Numbered from the stretch's first letter, positions 10,153 to 22,591 are shown. The stretch: 64,000 nucleotides of DNA from Phragmites australis (GCF_958298935.1 NC_084925.1:16923001-16987000), one strand, 5' to 3'. The notes: generated by a model not told the origin, from the letters alone. A program made the numbers and translations.

Positions 10153-12126
10153 TGTAGGAACAAGATTGGTGAATAGAGGGGGTGAATAGGTACCTCAATA
10201 AATTTCTGGTGAAATCGATGACCTTCTCCTATCTGGATCACCCAACACACCTCAAACTCAAGTGGAAGCAAAAATAGAGAGAAGATTTAACAGGAGAAAA
10301 TCAAGGCAACACGACTCCACAAATGGTATATGAACCAAAAGTTCCATCTATCTTAGCACTCGAAAGATCACAACTTGCAAAGAAACAAGAAAAGATGAGC
10401 ACCGAGCAACAAAATCCGAGTTGATTATCTAGAGACAAGAGAATTCAAAACCCCATCACATAAGCATGTGTATGCAAATTTTATGCCTTTAGCAACAAGA
10501 AAAATGACCTCACAAGGTGCTGAAATTTTAGCCCAAAAACCAATACGAAAATCAAACCGAAAACCAAACAACTTGCAAATTTACTAAGGAACCAATATAG
10601 GGAAACTAGATGGAATGGAATTCAAGCATATGCAAAAATATAAACTTCATTACTCAAAGAGGTCAGCCTTATTTTAGGCGAATTACAAAGATTTATCTCT
10701 CAAAACTGTCACTGTATCCTCTAAAACCCTAGCACAAGGCTCTCATGTAGATGGCTCCAGGGACACCTCCCCAACCAGCCATAACCCTCTATTTCTAGCC
10801 TAGGAAACTTGACCCTATGTTTCCTTAACTGTTTCAAAAATACCCTTCTCTTGTAGTACATTCCTTCCTACCACCGGGGATATTTTGGTCCATTTTCTCC
10901 TCCATCTATCGGACGACAGTGGCGTCTTGACAACTTAGTTTCGCCTCGATGCATGCTTCGCTATGATGCCACATGCATTCCATTCGCCCGCAGTTTTATG
11001 GCCAAACCAGAAAATGTCATCGCACGCTTTTCAAGGAGTGACTCAAAGCTACTTGCTTTGACCTCAAGCAAGTTTTCTGATATTAACGCGTGTCCTCCAT
11101 CTTGCGATCTTGACTGCTTCAAGTCTTTCCTGCTCCTGATCACTCAGGTCGCCTTGTCACTTGCACCGGCATCCCCTTTCACTTGACTTTGTCAATATGT
11201 CGTCTTCATCATTCACCTTATGTTTTGCTTGACCTCCATGTGTACAACTAGGATAACCCTTGACCTTATGTTTTGCTTGACCTCCTTGATCATCCGGCAC
11301 CAAACACCATGCTTCGCCCTGATGACCCACCATCGACCACCAAGTTGCATTCAACACCTGCACATCATTAGACAAGCAAACATGCATCTCTAGAACCATA
11401 TAACATCATCACATGTTAGTCCAAATCAAAATCAAGTTGAAAAAAGATCGGATGTAACAAGAATGTGAATACCGGATGGTTCGACGTTCACACCAGCGAA
11501 ATACCAGACCATCCGGTGAGTACAATTCTACTGGAGCCCAGTTTCCATTCCTCTCTGAAAAATTAGTCCGGTGACCACTTTCGGTGCTCACACAGCCAAC
11601 ACCGGACTATCTGGAGCCTTGAACTTGCCCTCTGTGCTGAAAATTTTTTGGTGTTCAACATTACACACACCGGACCATCTGGTGAGCACAACTGCTCCTG
11701 GTACACACATTTCAGCCCTTCTAGAAACATTAGTCCAGTGTGCACCTATTTCCAACAGTGGACCATCCGGCACTCTCTCCAAATTTAGTGTAAAAATCCT
11801 TCTCTACAAGAATTTGTCTTGTGCTCACTCTCACCCACACCAAACCTTCCAGTGAATGAATTTTTCTGTGCCTCTGCCCTGAAAAAAGTCTAGTGCTCAC
11901 AACTGCCACGCACCAGACTGTCCGGTGAGGTCAAACACCCTCACACCGAACTATCCGGTAAGTGTAAACTTCCTGCACCGAGACAACAACATAATCTCCA
12001 ATTCTTTGCTACTTTGTTTAGACAAGATCAATCATTGCATACATAACTATGCATTTGTATCAGATGGACACTCAACCAAAGCCACACATTGTTAATCACT
12101 CATCACAAATGGTAAACCAAGGCACA
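10153..12126 (-). repeat. 5' LTR of the minus-strand SIRE-type copia (right edge approximate)
   Basis: It begins TGTAGGAACAAGATTGGTG next to the primer site. From about 11470 to 11960 it carries many diverged copies of a near-palindrome of the form CCGGACNATCCGG, which also occurs in the oppositely oriented SIRE LTR at 13291-14773. I placed the outer edge at GGCACA near 12126 by eye. No target duplication could be checked. Confidence 0.6.
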
Positions 12127-12717
12127 TCTCAACTTTTTTCTCTCCATGCGTGTCCACAAATTATGTCAGTCAGACACTGTTGATGCGACCTTGTCTTCTT
12201 GGTCCTTTCATAGCCGTCTTGCTACACATCATGACCAATGGCCCCCTTCATCGTCATCACGATATTGTCTCAGTACTTACCATCTTGTAGCAGTGATTTC
12301 TCTATTCTCCCTTCAGCATGATTTGACACATCTCACTATTCTCATCATGTTCAAAGTCTCCAAAGCAAGATTCATATTTGAGGTATTTGCTAAAGTAAGG
12401 GTCGTCAAGGCAATACCCCTTATGGAGGAGTTTGTTTTCACATCGACATTGTTCAAGAGTTGCACGCTTTGATGACATCTTTAATATCGAACTTCAATGT
12501 ATCATTTTTTAAAAACAAATCTAGTGCTAAGTATCAACTCTTCAAATGCAACATCATTGCATTCATGTTACATTTGAGGGGGGTGTTAAGGATATAAGTG
12601 TCAAGGGTATAAGAGCCATCTCCTAGTCTAGGGTTTCTCCCATCCACCTTTATATATAGTGCACATTGGGCCTCAATGTAATCATCTATCATTTGTGCAA
12701 TCTATACAAACTTAACA
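12127..12717 (+). mobile_element. Remnant 3' end of a short-LTR copia-like element
   Basis: A polypurine tract (GAGGGGGG, 12576-12583) precedes a compact LTR at 12584-12717. The upstream 450 bases hold no intact protein; a faint match to the end of a copia RNase H (HDLTHL near 12320) is all I can see. The 5' part of the element is missing or lies under other insertions. Confidence 0.55.
12584..12717 (+). repeat. 134-bp LTR with perfect 7-bp terminal inverted repeats
   Basis: It begins TGTTAAG and ends CTTAACA, exact inverses. A CTTTATATATAG TATA-like box lies mid-way. The polypurine tract immediately to its left marks it as a 3' LTR. Its size suits small copia or TRIM-like elements. Confidence 0.65.
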
Positions 12718-13290
12718 ATATACACTTAGGGTTTATTTAGTTTTGCAAAACCTTTTTATTTTCTTTATAAAACTTTTTATTTCTTTTGGTTTTTAGAATT
12801 TGGGCTGCTACAGAGGGTCACCTGAGTTTTGGGCCACCCAAGGAGGTCAGAGAGGTTCAGTTCCCCAGCGGCATGGGTATGATCTCCCTACGAAGGGGCC
12901 AAAGGGCCAATGTAGAACAATCCTTTTTGCTTGCTAGTGACACGCAAGGGAGACACCCAAAGAGAAGTGCTTTCAGTCGACCATGATAAAATATGTTAGT
13001 GGGCTAGAGACCGGCTGAACATATAGAAAGGATAATTCAGCGTCCAAGATACCAGGGGTATTATGTTCACTCAAAGGAGTGGGTTGCGCCTCTGGGGCCT
13101 TCTCATTGTCGAAGCTAGCGATGAGGCAATGAATGATATTTGTCACCAAGAATTTTTTCCTCTCCTCATGGACTGGGGTGATAGAGGAGATCAGCATCAC
13201 AGGGATAGACGTCATGTCCGTAGGAGTAGGAGGAACCATGTCCATTGGAGGAGGTGACACTATTGTAGTGAACATGGCCTATTTAGGGTA
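12718..13290. other. Unassigned stretch with a weak minus-strand ORF
   Basis: A minus-strand ORF of 100 codons (12973-13275) is proline-rich at its start (SPPPMDMVPPTPTDM) and reads HEERKKFLVTNIIHCLIASFDNEKAPEAQ in the middle. I do not recognise it. The plus strand has only a short weak ORF. It may be part of the same older sequence as 14890-15553, split by the SIRE LTR. Confidence 0.3.
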
Positions 13291-14773
13291 TGTATCTGAT
13301 TTTAGTAATTAATGATAACATAGTAAATGGGACTAACATGTGTGTCAAGTATATGCTTTAGTAGGTCTCATGGATACAACAAAAGAAGAAGCCACCGATG
13401 CTGGAACAAAGAGCATAATGAACTAGATTTGTCCTATGAATTTTGATATGATCAAATGGGATGGATTTCTGCACAATCATGTACAGCTCTTCACAGGCTT
13501 TCTATAGAATCTAATATCATCAAAATCGGAGTTCGAAGCAAAAAGTTATCCTAAAATACGAAGTTGATCGTCTACTAAAAAATAAACTCATAGGATTAAC
13601 CGGTGTTCACAAAAATGAACTCATAGGATGATCCGGTGTTCACAAAAATGAACTTGGAGGACTATCTGGTGTTCATAAAAATAAACACACTAGATGTTCC
13701 GGTGTTAGAAGTATACGTCGGACTATTTTCCAAAGGGGCTCCAAAATGGCTCGGTTGGCACTGTATGCACATAGTATGATCCGTTGTTCACAAATTGAAC
13801 TCGGAGGACCATCCCGTGTTCACACAAAGAAGTGAAGTTTGAACAGCTAGTTTTTTAGAGTACACACCAGATGGTCCCGTGCTTGTAATGTTGCACACGC
13901 CAAACCATCCGGTGAGGACAACAAAATATGACCATTGGAGCAACGGCTAATTTGTGGGTTTGAGGCTATAAATACCCCACGCCCCCCACCTCGGCTATTG
14001 GCGTTTGCTGGAGTCTAGGGAAGCTCATAGACACTTAGGAAGACATCCAAGCCACCAAAGTGCTAAAAGTGATCATCCAAGGCAATTAAGCACAAGATTG
14101 TTAGTGCTAATAGGTCTAGAGAGAGTTGTTGCTAGGTGTTGCTGCCTAGAGAGGGGATAAAGGAGTGATCCTAAATTGTACCAAGTGGTACATTGGTACC
14201 TTGGAGCCTTGGTGGCTCATGTTTGTTGACCATCTGACTTAGTGTGGAGCGGCGGCAAGAAGCTTGTACAGGGACGTGAAGACCTTTGCCTTAGTGACTC
14301 AAGCTCCAAAGTGAAGATGGAAGCAAGTGACCAGAAAAGAGGCTTGTGGTGAGGTATTGCTTTGGTGGCTTAGTGGCTCAACCTACTTGAGGCCTAGGTG
14401 GCTCAAGAGCTGTAACCGGGTGCCATCCGAGAGCTATAGCCTAGGTGGCTACTCCAACATGGATTAGGTGTGCTGTTTATGCTATCGATACCACGAGATA
14501 AAAATTTATTGTGCCAAGTTCTCTCTCTACTGTTTTTATGTTTCTGCATTTGGATACTTGCAATCTACCTTTGCATGTTTACCTTCCTAGAGTAGTTTTA
14601 GGATTGGCTATAGGTTGCAAACCTTTTTGAACGGTAGAGTAGACACACTACATGAATGTAGAGCACATTTAAATATAAATTGATGTAGGTTTATCTTGTG
14701 AAGTTTTTGTAGCCAATTAATTTTAGTGTCATAATTCAACACACCCCCTCTTAGGACGTCACAGATCCCTACA
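13291..14773 (+). repeat. Plus-strand SIRE/Maximus-type 5' LTR
   Basis: It starts TGTATCTGATTTTAGTAATT and ends CCCTACA, directly before a primer-binding site. It carries CCGG-type near-palindromes at about 13600-13915 and a CTATAAATAC TATA box at 13966-13975, followed by a leader-like region. The element's internal part is cut off within about 120 bases, so only the LTR and leader remain. The left edge was placed by the TG start and is less certain. Confidence 0.72.
13966..13975 (+). promoter_or_regulatory. TATA box in the SIRE LTR
   Basis: CTATAAATAC is followed by a CCCCACGCCCCCCACC stretch, a common layout at the transcription start of grass LTRs. It lies about 800 bases before the primer-binding site. 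Confidence 0.6.
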
Positions 14774-14889
14774 GTTGGTATCATAGTAGGTTCTCTTAAC
14801 CCTAAAACTATAGGTGCCAAGAGCGTGGCCGTCGTAACCACATCCTCACAACCTTGGCTTCCTCCTGTTAGGACAGCGTTGGACTCCTC
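14774..14889 (+). other. Primer-binding site and truncated leader of the SIRE element
   Basis: TTGGTATCATAG at 14774-14785 closely resembles the initiator-Met primer site, with one mismatch to TGGTATCAGAG. About 100 bases of leader follow. No gag can be recognised after it. Confidence 0.6.
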
Positions 14890-15553
14890 TTGAATGGCAT
14901 CTTCTTCAAAGACCGAGGCTTATGGAGGCTTCCACATAAGGGTTTTCCCCATGACTAATGGTGGCCTCAGCGCATTTTTGCTCCATCGAGGCAGGGGCTG
15001 GCAAAAGACTAGATCTGCCACGCTTAGCCTTCAGGGCGGAAGAAGAAGGCTCATCAATAGAAATCTTGAGAACCTCCAATCCCTTTCGCTTTGCAGCCTA
15101 CAAAGGTGGGTGTCAGGCCCCATTCTTGATACCGCGAAGGTCTATCATGTGATTCAGCCATGGAAACTTGGCACTCTCAACCATTTCATCATGTTCGACC
15201 AGAAAATAGGGGCCAAACAAGGCCTCGGCGCCTGCTTCCACGGCCTCAACACTGGGCGCTGCAAAAGATTTAAATCAACTAAGTTTACATAAATGGGGCA
15301 AGGTGTCAAGGACCACCGTGAAAGTCTACTCACCAAGCGCATCCCCGAAGTCGATGATTGGGTAGTTAAGGCCATCTTCAGCTGACAAGGCCCCAATGTC
15401 AGCTAGCAACAAATCATTGCTAGGGCCCAATGATAGTGACTTAATAATCTTTGACCAGGTCGTGTGTCCCTAGTTAACGAGATACCATCACCAAAATCTC
15501 TATCTTCAAGGAAATAGTATTACTCAGCTCAATTGTGGCTTTTGAAAGTAGAG
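14890..15553. other. Unassigned, degenerate protein-like region (minus strand)
   Basis: The minus strand reads as a degenerate protein: VVLDTLPHLCKLS, then EALFGPYFLVEHDEMVES, LEVLKISIDEPSSSALKAK and PASMEQKCAEATIS, with stops between blocks. The composition suggests an old retroelement accessory or gag-like region. I could not place it in a family. Confidence 0.35.
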
Positions 15554-17684
15554 TGTCACATACCTAAACATTAATTACGTAATTGAGTATTCATAATCAT
15601 CATAGCGTTACATTTATGCATGCTTGTTTGATAATTTGAGTTTTAAACATGTTCAAAATACTTGAAGTTGGCCTATAGCTATACTTTGGAGAGAAGGAGA
15701 AAAGAAAGAAGAATGAAAAGAGGGAAAAGTTAGGAAATTTGAGCAAAAGAATCCTTCTCACGGTCTGATCGGGTCTCGCCACGGTCTGACCGCCAGGGAG
15801 CAGCCACATGGGCTTGCCACATGGGTATCCTACGGCCAGACCGACACCCCTCGTGGTCTGACCACCAGAGCACAGCAGAAGCGCCCCTTAAGTGGTCGAC
15901 CAATCTCTCTCTCCCTCCCTCTCTCATTTCACTCTCTCACTCACTGCCTCCCCAAACCCTAGAGAGAGAAGGAGAGATCCGCTCGATGTGTTCGATGATC
16001 AGAGATCGACGGTGGGAACTCTCATGAGCTCCTCGAAGGACTCCTCTGAGCTGCCTCCCCCTTTCATCCCCACTAGAGGGGTTTCCTCACCATTTCTTCC
16101 TTCGCAAGCTCATTCACCCTCCGGGAGTCAATCAGTTGATCGAAGCTTCCCCGGAGGATTTCAATCAAATACAAGGTTCATCTAGGCTGAGGTAAACATC
16201 CCCCTACCATTTTCCCGTCGTTTTGTAGCCCTAGGCGATGGCCATTTTGATTTTTGTCGAAAAGACCTAGGAAAGCTAAGTCCAAATCTCATTTTGTGGG
16301 TTTAACGTGTTCGGACTGTGCATGTTGTCCAAACAACCATGTAAAACATTCCCTTAGTCTTGTGGAGTACTTTGGTGCCCTTCGTCGCCAAAGGATTCAT
16401 TGGAGTCCTCACCGGTGACACCGCAAGGGTGCTGTTGGTAGGTTCTGGCTATATGACCGCCACTAGGGTCGGTTTGACTACTAGACGGTGGTCTGACCGT
16501 TGACATACCGTTGGTCTGACCACCAGAGGCCAAAATCTTCTGCACACTATCGGTCTGACTGCCACTTCCGTATTGGTCTGACTGCCACATCCGCGTCGGT
16601 CTAACCGCCAGCCATTTAAGGCTATATGTACTTAGGTTACTTTGTCCAAGGTTTCAAACTTTGAAACCTTAATCTTTTGGTGATCTTTTGTAAATGTTTT
16701 CAAAATACGATGCTCTTTTATTATCCAAGCACACATCATTTACACATTTTTTCAACGTTCATTTGTTTATGCAATACATTCTTGATTTGTTTAGAGAACG
16801 TTGCACCTACGGCCCAAGCAAGTGAAGGCAACGTCGAGCAATCTGAGTTTTATGAGTGCTATGGGGGCACTATTAGGCAACCACCAGAGTAGCAAGGCAA
16901 GCATCTAAGCATATTGTGCGCTTTTGGTTGAATTGAATGGAGTCTAAATTGATAAGTCATTACTTAGGTACGTTTGCATGTTTAGCGAGTCGCTATCAAG
17001 CTTATATGGGTAGGACCTATGTTGATTGCATTGCCTCTACCTTGAGTTGTTGATCATCCATATCCTTGTATCCTTGATAACAATATTGATGTCTAACTTA
17101 AGAGTTGTTCAAAATGCTTAGCAATGCAAAGGTCCTCGGTAGAAGTCAAGCGATGGTTCAACCATTGTTTGCGAGCTTAGAGCTTACCTATTGTTCACAA
17201 TACAATGATATTGATGTGGGATCTATGAGATGTGAGAATGAGGCGAAATGTGGGCGGTGCTAGGGGTAGGTCGGGAGTGGAACCCGGATACCATAGACTA
17301 CTTGCATAGTTTAAGCACCATCCGTCGATGCCGTTGGCTTTAGCACTTTCCGTACAACCACATATTCGGATAATGAACAAATGAGCTGAGTACCATACAC
17401 TGTGCCGACGCTTGCCTTGCGGCCCTATGACGCGTAAGAAAAATAAAGGAGAAGCAAGGTGGCGGGGAGCCAGAGGTGTCCGAAACACGCTCGCGGTAAC
17501 CCCGGTGCTATAGGGCCAGGTGCAAATGGTTAGTTCCGGGTATGAGAAAGGTTATCTCGGGGTCCAAGAGGATGGGCCCGGGTCATGTGGGTAAAGTTGT
17601 ACCCTCTATAGGGTGCAAGAACAATTGGAATTGTCACACTCATAGTCATGAGCATGTTTTTGTTATATACAGTTTCACCGCTTG
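15554..17684 (+). repeat. Tekay-type 5' LTR (right edge uncertain)
   Basis: It begins TGTCACATACCTAAAC with no polypurine tract before it, as expected for a 5' LTR. Its first 1.5 kb aligns by eye with 30762-32024. Its 17105-17540 part aligns in reverse with 40670-41105. Repeated GGTCTGACCGCCA motifs lie at 15760-15890 and 16440-16610. The LTR passes into a CRM LTR fragment without a visible primer site, so its true end is deleted. Confidence 0.7.
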
Positions 17685-17970
17685 TTCTGTTTGTGAAACC
17701 CCAACTCGAGCACTTCATTGGTAATTAGCAATATTCAGATCACATCTACCTATTATTTGCTTGTGCTCTTAATTTTCTTGCAGGAAAAGCCTTCTTGGCG
17801 AGATCAACTCGTCTTGGTACGGTTGATAACCACAGAGTAATGGTGTAGTGGTTGTAAGGGTTCTTAATCTGTCTTAATCAGAGCCTTTAGATTATCAATG
17901 TCGACACTCCACCAATCGACTTATCATATTACCTTCGGAATATCGGGCAAACGCGAATCAACAAGTATCT
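17685..17970 (+). repeat. CRM-type LTR 3' fragment
   Basis: From TTTGTGAAACCCCAACTCG onward it resembles the last 280 bases of the CRM-1 LTR, including the region around the CTTGCAGGA motif, and ends at a degenerate AAGTATCT where a CRM LTR would end in TATCA. Tekay reverse transcriptase codons resume at 17972. The 5' two-thirds of the LTR are missing. Confidence 0.68.
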
Positions 17971-17971
17971 A

Positions 17972-20430
17972 ATTCCATGGATTGATATTCTATTTGATCA
18001 ATTGACCAGTGCCCGAGTTTTCTCTAAAATTGATTTGAGATTGGGATATCACCAAATCAAGATCCGACCGGAGGATATTCCAAAGATGAGTTTCTCTACC
18101 GGTTATGGGCTCTATGAGTTCACTGTCATATCCTTCGAATTGACTAATTCACTGACGTTCTTCATGTATTTGATGAACATAGTTTTCATACAGGAACTCA
18201 ACAAGTTTGTCATGGTTTTCATCGACGACATTCTCATATACTCCAGGACTGAAGAACAACATTCTGAGTATCTTCGTGTTGTTCTTGGCCAACTTCCAGA
18301 TCACCAACTCTATGTCAAGTTCAGCAAGTGCGAGTTCTGGCTCAAAGAAGTCACTTTTCTAGGTCATGTATTATCTGAGAACGGTGTTGTTGTTGATCCG
18401 AGCAAAGTACAAGAAGTCACTGATATCTGAAGTTTTCTCGAACTTACGGGTTATTACCACCAGTTCGTCGAGAACTTCTCCAAGATTGCCAAGCCAATGA
18501 CTGAGCTATTGAAGGAAGTGTATTCAAGTGATCAAGTGAATGTGAGTCAGTTTTCCAAACTTTGAAGAAGCTGCAACATGGGTGCCTAAAAGGAAAGGGA
18601 TGGAGTTTTTCTCGCTTTTAGCACAGCAGGCCTCCCGTTCTTACTCAACCCAAAGTGGACAAGGGTTTTGACATCTATTGCAACGCTTCCTGCATAGACT
18701 TCAGATGTGTCCTCATGCAAGAAGGCCGTTTTGTTGCTTATGCCTCCGGCAAGTTGAAACGCCATGAGGAGAACTACCCAACCCATGATGACTTAGAGCA
18801 TGCGGAAGTTATTCATGCTCTAAAGATTTGACACCACTATCGGCTAAAAGATTTGTGCCGTATCTATATGGACCACAAAAGTCTCAAATACATCTTCACT
18901 CAAGCTGATCTAAACATGAGACAGAGAAGATGGCTCGAGTTAATCAAAGATTATGAGCTAGAAGTGTATTATCATCCTAGCAAGGCGAATATGGTGGCCA
19001 ATGCACTAAGTCAAAAGGCTCGATGCAATTTTCTTATGGTCAAGCCTGGAAATGCCACATTTTATGATGAATTCCAAAGGGTTGGTCTCGAAATGGTCAC
19101 AAAGAGATTTCTTGCAAACCTGGAAATCAAATTCACCCTCCTAGATCAAATCAAAGAAGCTCAAAGGGATGACACGGGTATAGCCTGAATCCGAGAGAAA
19201 ATGAAGGAAGGCAAGACTACCTATTATTTTGAATCGAGTTATCTTATGGTTTGAGAAAAGGCAAGTGATTTTGAGGGTTGAGGCATTGAGAAAGAAGATT
19301 CTGAATGAAGCTCATGATTCTTTATTGTCTATTCATGCAGGAAGCACCAAGATGTACCATGAGCTCAAGCCCAGATTTTGGTGGACTCACATGAAGCGAG
19401 AAATCACTCGATATGTTATAGAGTGTGATGTCTGCCGAAGAGTGAAGGCCGAGCACCTCGAGTCGGCTGGTACACTCCAGACGTTGCCCATTCCCTCCTG
19501 GAAGTGGGAGGAGATTGGTATGGATTTCATTACCGGGTTGCCGAAGACCTCTCATGGTTATGACTCGATTTGGGTCATCGTGAACCGACACAAAGTCAGC
19601 ACATTTCCTCCTTGTGGAGACTCAATACAGTGCCAAGGACTATGCCGAGTTGTACCTCACTCAGATTGCTTGCCTTCATGGGATTCCAAAGAAGACCATC
19701 TCTGATCAAGGCACCCAGTTCATTTCTCATTTCTGCAGGAGCCTTCATGAAACCGTGGGAACTGAGCTCTTCCATAGCACCGCCTACCATCCTCGAACCG
19801 ATGGTCAAACTGAGAGGGTGAATCAGATTCTGGAAGACATGTTGTGAGCTTGTGCTCTTACATATGGGAAGAAGTGGAAAATTGCTTTGCTTTTCCTACA
19901 ACAATAGTTACCAGTCGAGTATTGAGATGTTGCCATTTGAAGTTCTCTATGGCCGAAGATGTCGAATGTTGTTGAATTGGTTCAAATCCGGCGAAAAGGC
20001 TTTTCTAGGCCCAGATTTGGTCAAAGAGGAAGAAGAGCATGTTCTGGCTTCCGCAAGTGCCTCACAGCTCAGTCCGAGCAGAAGAGTTATGCGGACCACC
20101 ATTGATGAGAACTTGTGTTTGATATCTTGGACTTTGTATATCTCAAGGTATCACCTCTCAAAGGGGTTCGATGTTTGTAAGTCCGAGAGAAGTTAGCGCC
20201 TCGTTATGCAGGGCCATTCCAAATCATTGTTCTGCGTGGAGAGGTGGCCTATCAATTGGACCTACCTCCGTCCCTCTCCGCTATTCACAATGTGTTTCAC
20301 GTCCTGTAACTTAAGAAATGCCTTCGAGTTCCAATCGAAGTCATTGAAGTTGCAAATCAAGAATTGCAATCGGATCTCTCATATTGCGAGCGGCCAATTT
20401 GAATCTTTGATGAAGTGGAACGCAAGAACC
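17972..20430 (+). pseudogene. pol: Tekay pol: reverse transcriptase, RNase H, integrase, broken
   Basis: Reverse transcriptase starts mid-domain ([19 protein letters not shown]) and carries the catalytic [10 protein letters not shown] near 18220. It stops at 18428-18430. RNase H follows in other frames ([35 protein letters not shown]). Integrase begins near 19290 with an intact HHCC finger (IECDVCRRVKAEH) and the first catalytic Asp in IGMDFITGLP. A frameshift near 19590 leads to ISDQGTQF and HPRTDGQTERVNQ. A C-terminal tail near 20370 (SYCERPI, VERKNRQ) is degenerate. At least five stops or frameshifts make it a pseudogene. Confidence 0.85.
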
Positions 20431-21400
20431 GACAGCAACACACACACAAAGATAATGGGACTATTGCAATCAAAGGATGAGCTATATATAAAAAAAATTG
20501 AGAGTGTCCTTGAAGCTCGTATTGCAACAGTTCAAGGAGAGAAACTAGCTATTGCTCAAATTCGAAATAAGAGGGCACAAGATTGCTCACAGACTTGATG
20601 AACTGCAGCCCCAAACAAAAAATACTTGATATAGAAAAACTTTTGGCCTCCTTTTTTTTCTATATATATTTTTTTCAGTTATTTTTTTTTCTTTCTTTCT
20701 TTTTTTTTGGTTTCTTTTTTTTTTTGGCCAACACAAACTTGCAAAACAGCAGTGATCCTGAACACGTGATGATGATCACGACTTGATCAACAAAAAACTT
20801 GTGGCGCACAACCTACCAATGAGCAGTCCCTCGAGCAAATTCAACAAGCTAGTCTCAAATAGGATCAAAGTTGTCGCAAAGAACAGATGGGTTCACAAAG
20901 AAAACGTGCAACTTAGTAGATATAAGTGATGTTTTGTTGCACAACCAGCAAAAACTAGCCACTCGCACCAAACAACAAGATGATTGCTATACAATTCAGG
21001 GTGCGCAAAACAGTAGCTAATAAGAGGATGAAAATTTTCGTGGCACTATTTTTGGTATTTTCTGCTATTGGAGGATACAACTAGATAGAAGATGACACAA
21101 GCTTTCCAACGGATCAAGAAACACTAGATTCCGATATCAAAACACGAACGAAACAACGAAACAGAGTGGAACAAAAGGCAACAGCTTAAGTGATGCAAAA
21201 GGAACAAGACCAGCAACTTCTAGATGGATGCAGCACAAATTCAACCATGCAAAAACTAGATGATAAAATTGCTAATGGCTAAAACAATGATTAGGATGTT
21301 ATGATCTAACCTTTTTTTTTTTGGCTTTTTCTGGACTCTAGGGATGAAACAATCAACTAGTAATAAAAACAGGAAACATCTCACCGATCAACCTAGAAAT

Positions 21401-21409
21401 CTGATACCA
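21401..21409 (-). other. Primer-binding site of CRM-3
   Basis: CTGATACCA is the complement of TGGTATCAG, matching initiator-Met tRNA. It lies two bases from the LTR edge at 21412. Confidence 0.8.
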
Positions 21410-21411
21410 CT

Positions 21412-22372
21412 TGATAAGGGGATTGGTCCCAATCTTTCGATGAGAGAGATTCTTTCGATTTGGTGGAAGTGACTTTGATGATCCGACTACACCGTACGAT
21501 GACGATGCGCCTTAGCAATCGCTAAACCAACTCCAGAGGGTTGTTGACCTTGCCGTGAGCACGATCAACCTGAACACGAGGTTCAATTCCTACGAGTAAC
21601 CGAAGAACAAGCAAGAACTCAAGTAAAAGCAATCTGAAATTGCAATGATATTGAAAAAAAACGAACAAAGTGGGGTTCTATTGATGATCTTGACAAGGTG
21701 GCTGTCCAGCACAACTCGAAGACTCAAAGTTTGCACGTAGCTAAACCAATCTAACAAAACCCGTCTCTTCTGCGGCGGTTCCTGGGTATATAAGGGTAGA
21801 GGATGACCAGGAGGTGTTGGAATCGTAATCCTACCCTAGGACGCGCCCCTCAAAGGCTCTACTTGATACAAGGCCCATCGGACCTAAATAAGGTGGCGCA
21901 ACACCTGTTTGCAGAAACAGACTCGGTTTTAAATTGATCATAGAGATCAACTCGGGCTGAATTTAGAGATGAGGCCGGATCCGTTGGAAAGTAGACTTGA
22001 TAAGCTTTCCATGAAGTCCTAGAACGTCCCAAACGGAGTCCGGATGAAGTCGGTATGACCGAACTAAATTGATGCTGTCATACAACCGAATCCGAATCGA
22101 ACTCGTGGATAGGACTTGTTTTACGCTTGGTGACTCCACTTCTGCACTTGGGCATGTTCGGTTCCTCTCCCTGGTTCCTAAGGACAAGGAAATCATCACA
22201 AGAATTAAATAGTATCCCATTCTTTGAAACATTCGTATGCATCCCTATTAACGCATTCACCTGATGATTAAATTGATGAGCACGAGCTCTAGTGAGTGGT
22301 CCTTGTATTGTTGGAGAAGTGGTAGCAGATGTTGGTGTAGTGGGCGTAACAATAGTGGAGATGTCCTCATCA
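21412..22372 (-). repeat. CRM-3 5' LTR (961 bp)
   Basis: On the minus strand it starts TGATGAGGACATCTCCAC and ends CCCCTTATCA, followed by the primer site. It is the same subfamily as the fragment at 5751-6650. The CR-motif coding stretch lies at its start (22078-22260 region on the minus strand). Confidence 0.8.
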
Positions 22373-22591
22373 GAAACCTTTCGAGTCTGACTACTGTTGG
22401 TCTACTGGTCTGATCGCCAGAGGCGTAACCACCTTTTTCATGGTCTAATCGAGCCGCAGTCTCATCGAGCCTAGCTAAGGTCTGATCACTAGCTCATGTG
22501 AAGGTCCAATACTGTCTTCCCATTACGTTGATCGATTTTGACGAAGTTCATTTCCATTTATGGTGAAATCTTTCCTGGTCCACCACCATCA
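22373..22591 (+). other. Tekay internal 3' segment left of the CRM-A insertion
   Basis: This short stretch ends ACCACCATCA just before the CTTTC target site of CRM-A. Removing CRM-A joins it to 30710, giving a continuous sequence into the Tekay polypurine tract and 3' LTR. It carries TGGTCTGATCGCCAG-like motifs shared with the Tekay LTR. Confidence 0.55.

Larger units (their letters stand above)
5365..12126 (-). mobile_element. SIRE/Maximus-type Ty1/copia retrotransposon, interrupted and decayed
   Basis: Reading right to left on the minus strand there is an LTR, an initiator-Met primer site, gag with two knuckle-like regions, protease, a pre-integrase domain, integrase and part of reverse transcriptase. 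CRM-1 interrupts the reverse transcriptase at its left edge. A CRM LTR fragment (5751-6650) occupies the place where the end of integrase and the start of reverse transcriptase should be, so part of pol has been deleted. The rest of the element would lie left of the window. The outer LTR edge near 12126 is approximate. Confidence 0.8.
20431..22372 (-). mobile_element. Truncated minus-strand CRM element (CRM-3): 5' LTR, primer site, leader
   Basis: Only the 5' end remains: LTR 21412-22372, primer site 21401-21409 and about 950 bases of leader running left. The leader contains strong T-runs on the plus strand (20650-20730 and 21312-21321), which are A-rich in the element's sense. Gag and pol are absent. 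The left edge lies near 20431, where Tekay pol similarity fades. Confidence 0.7.
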
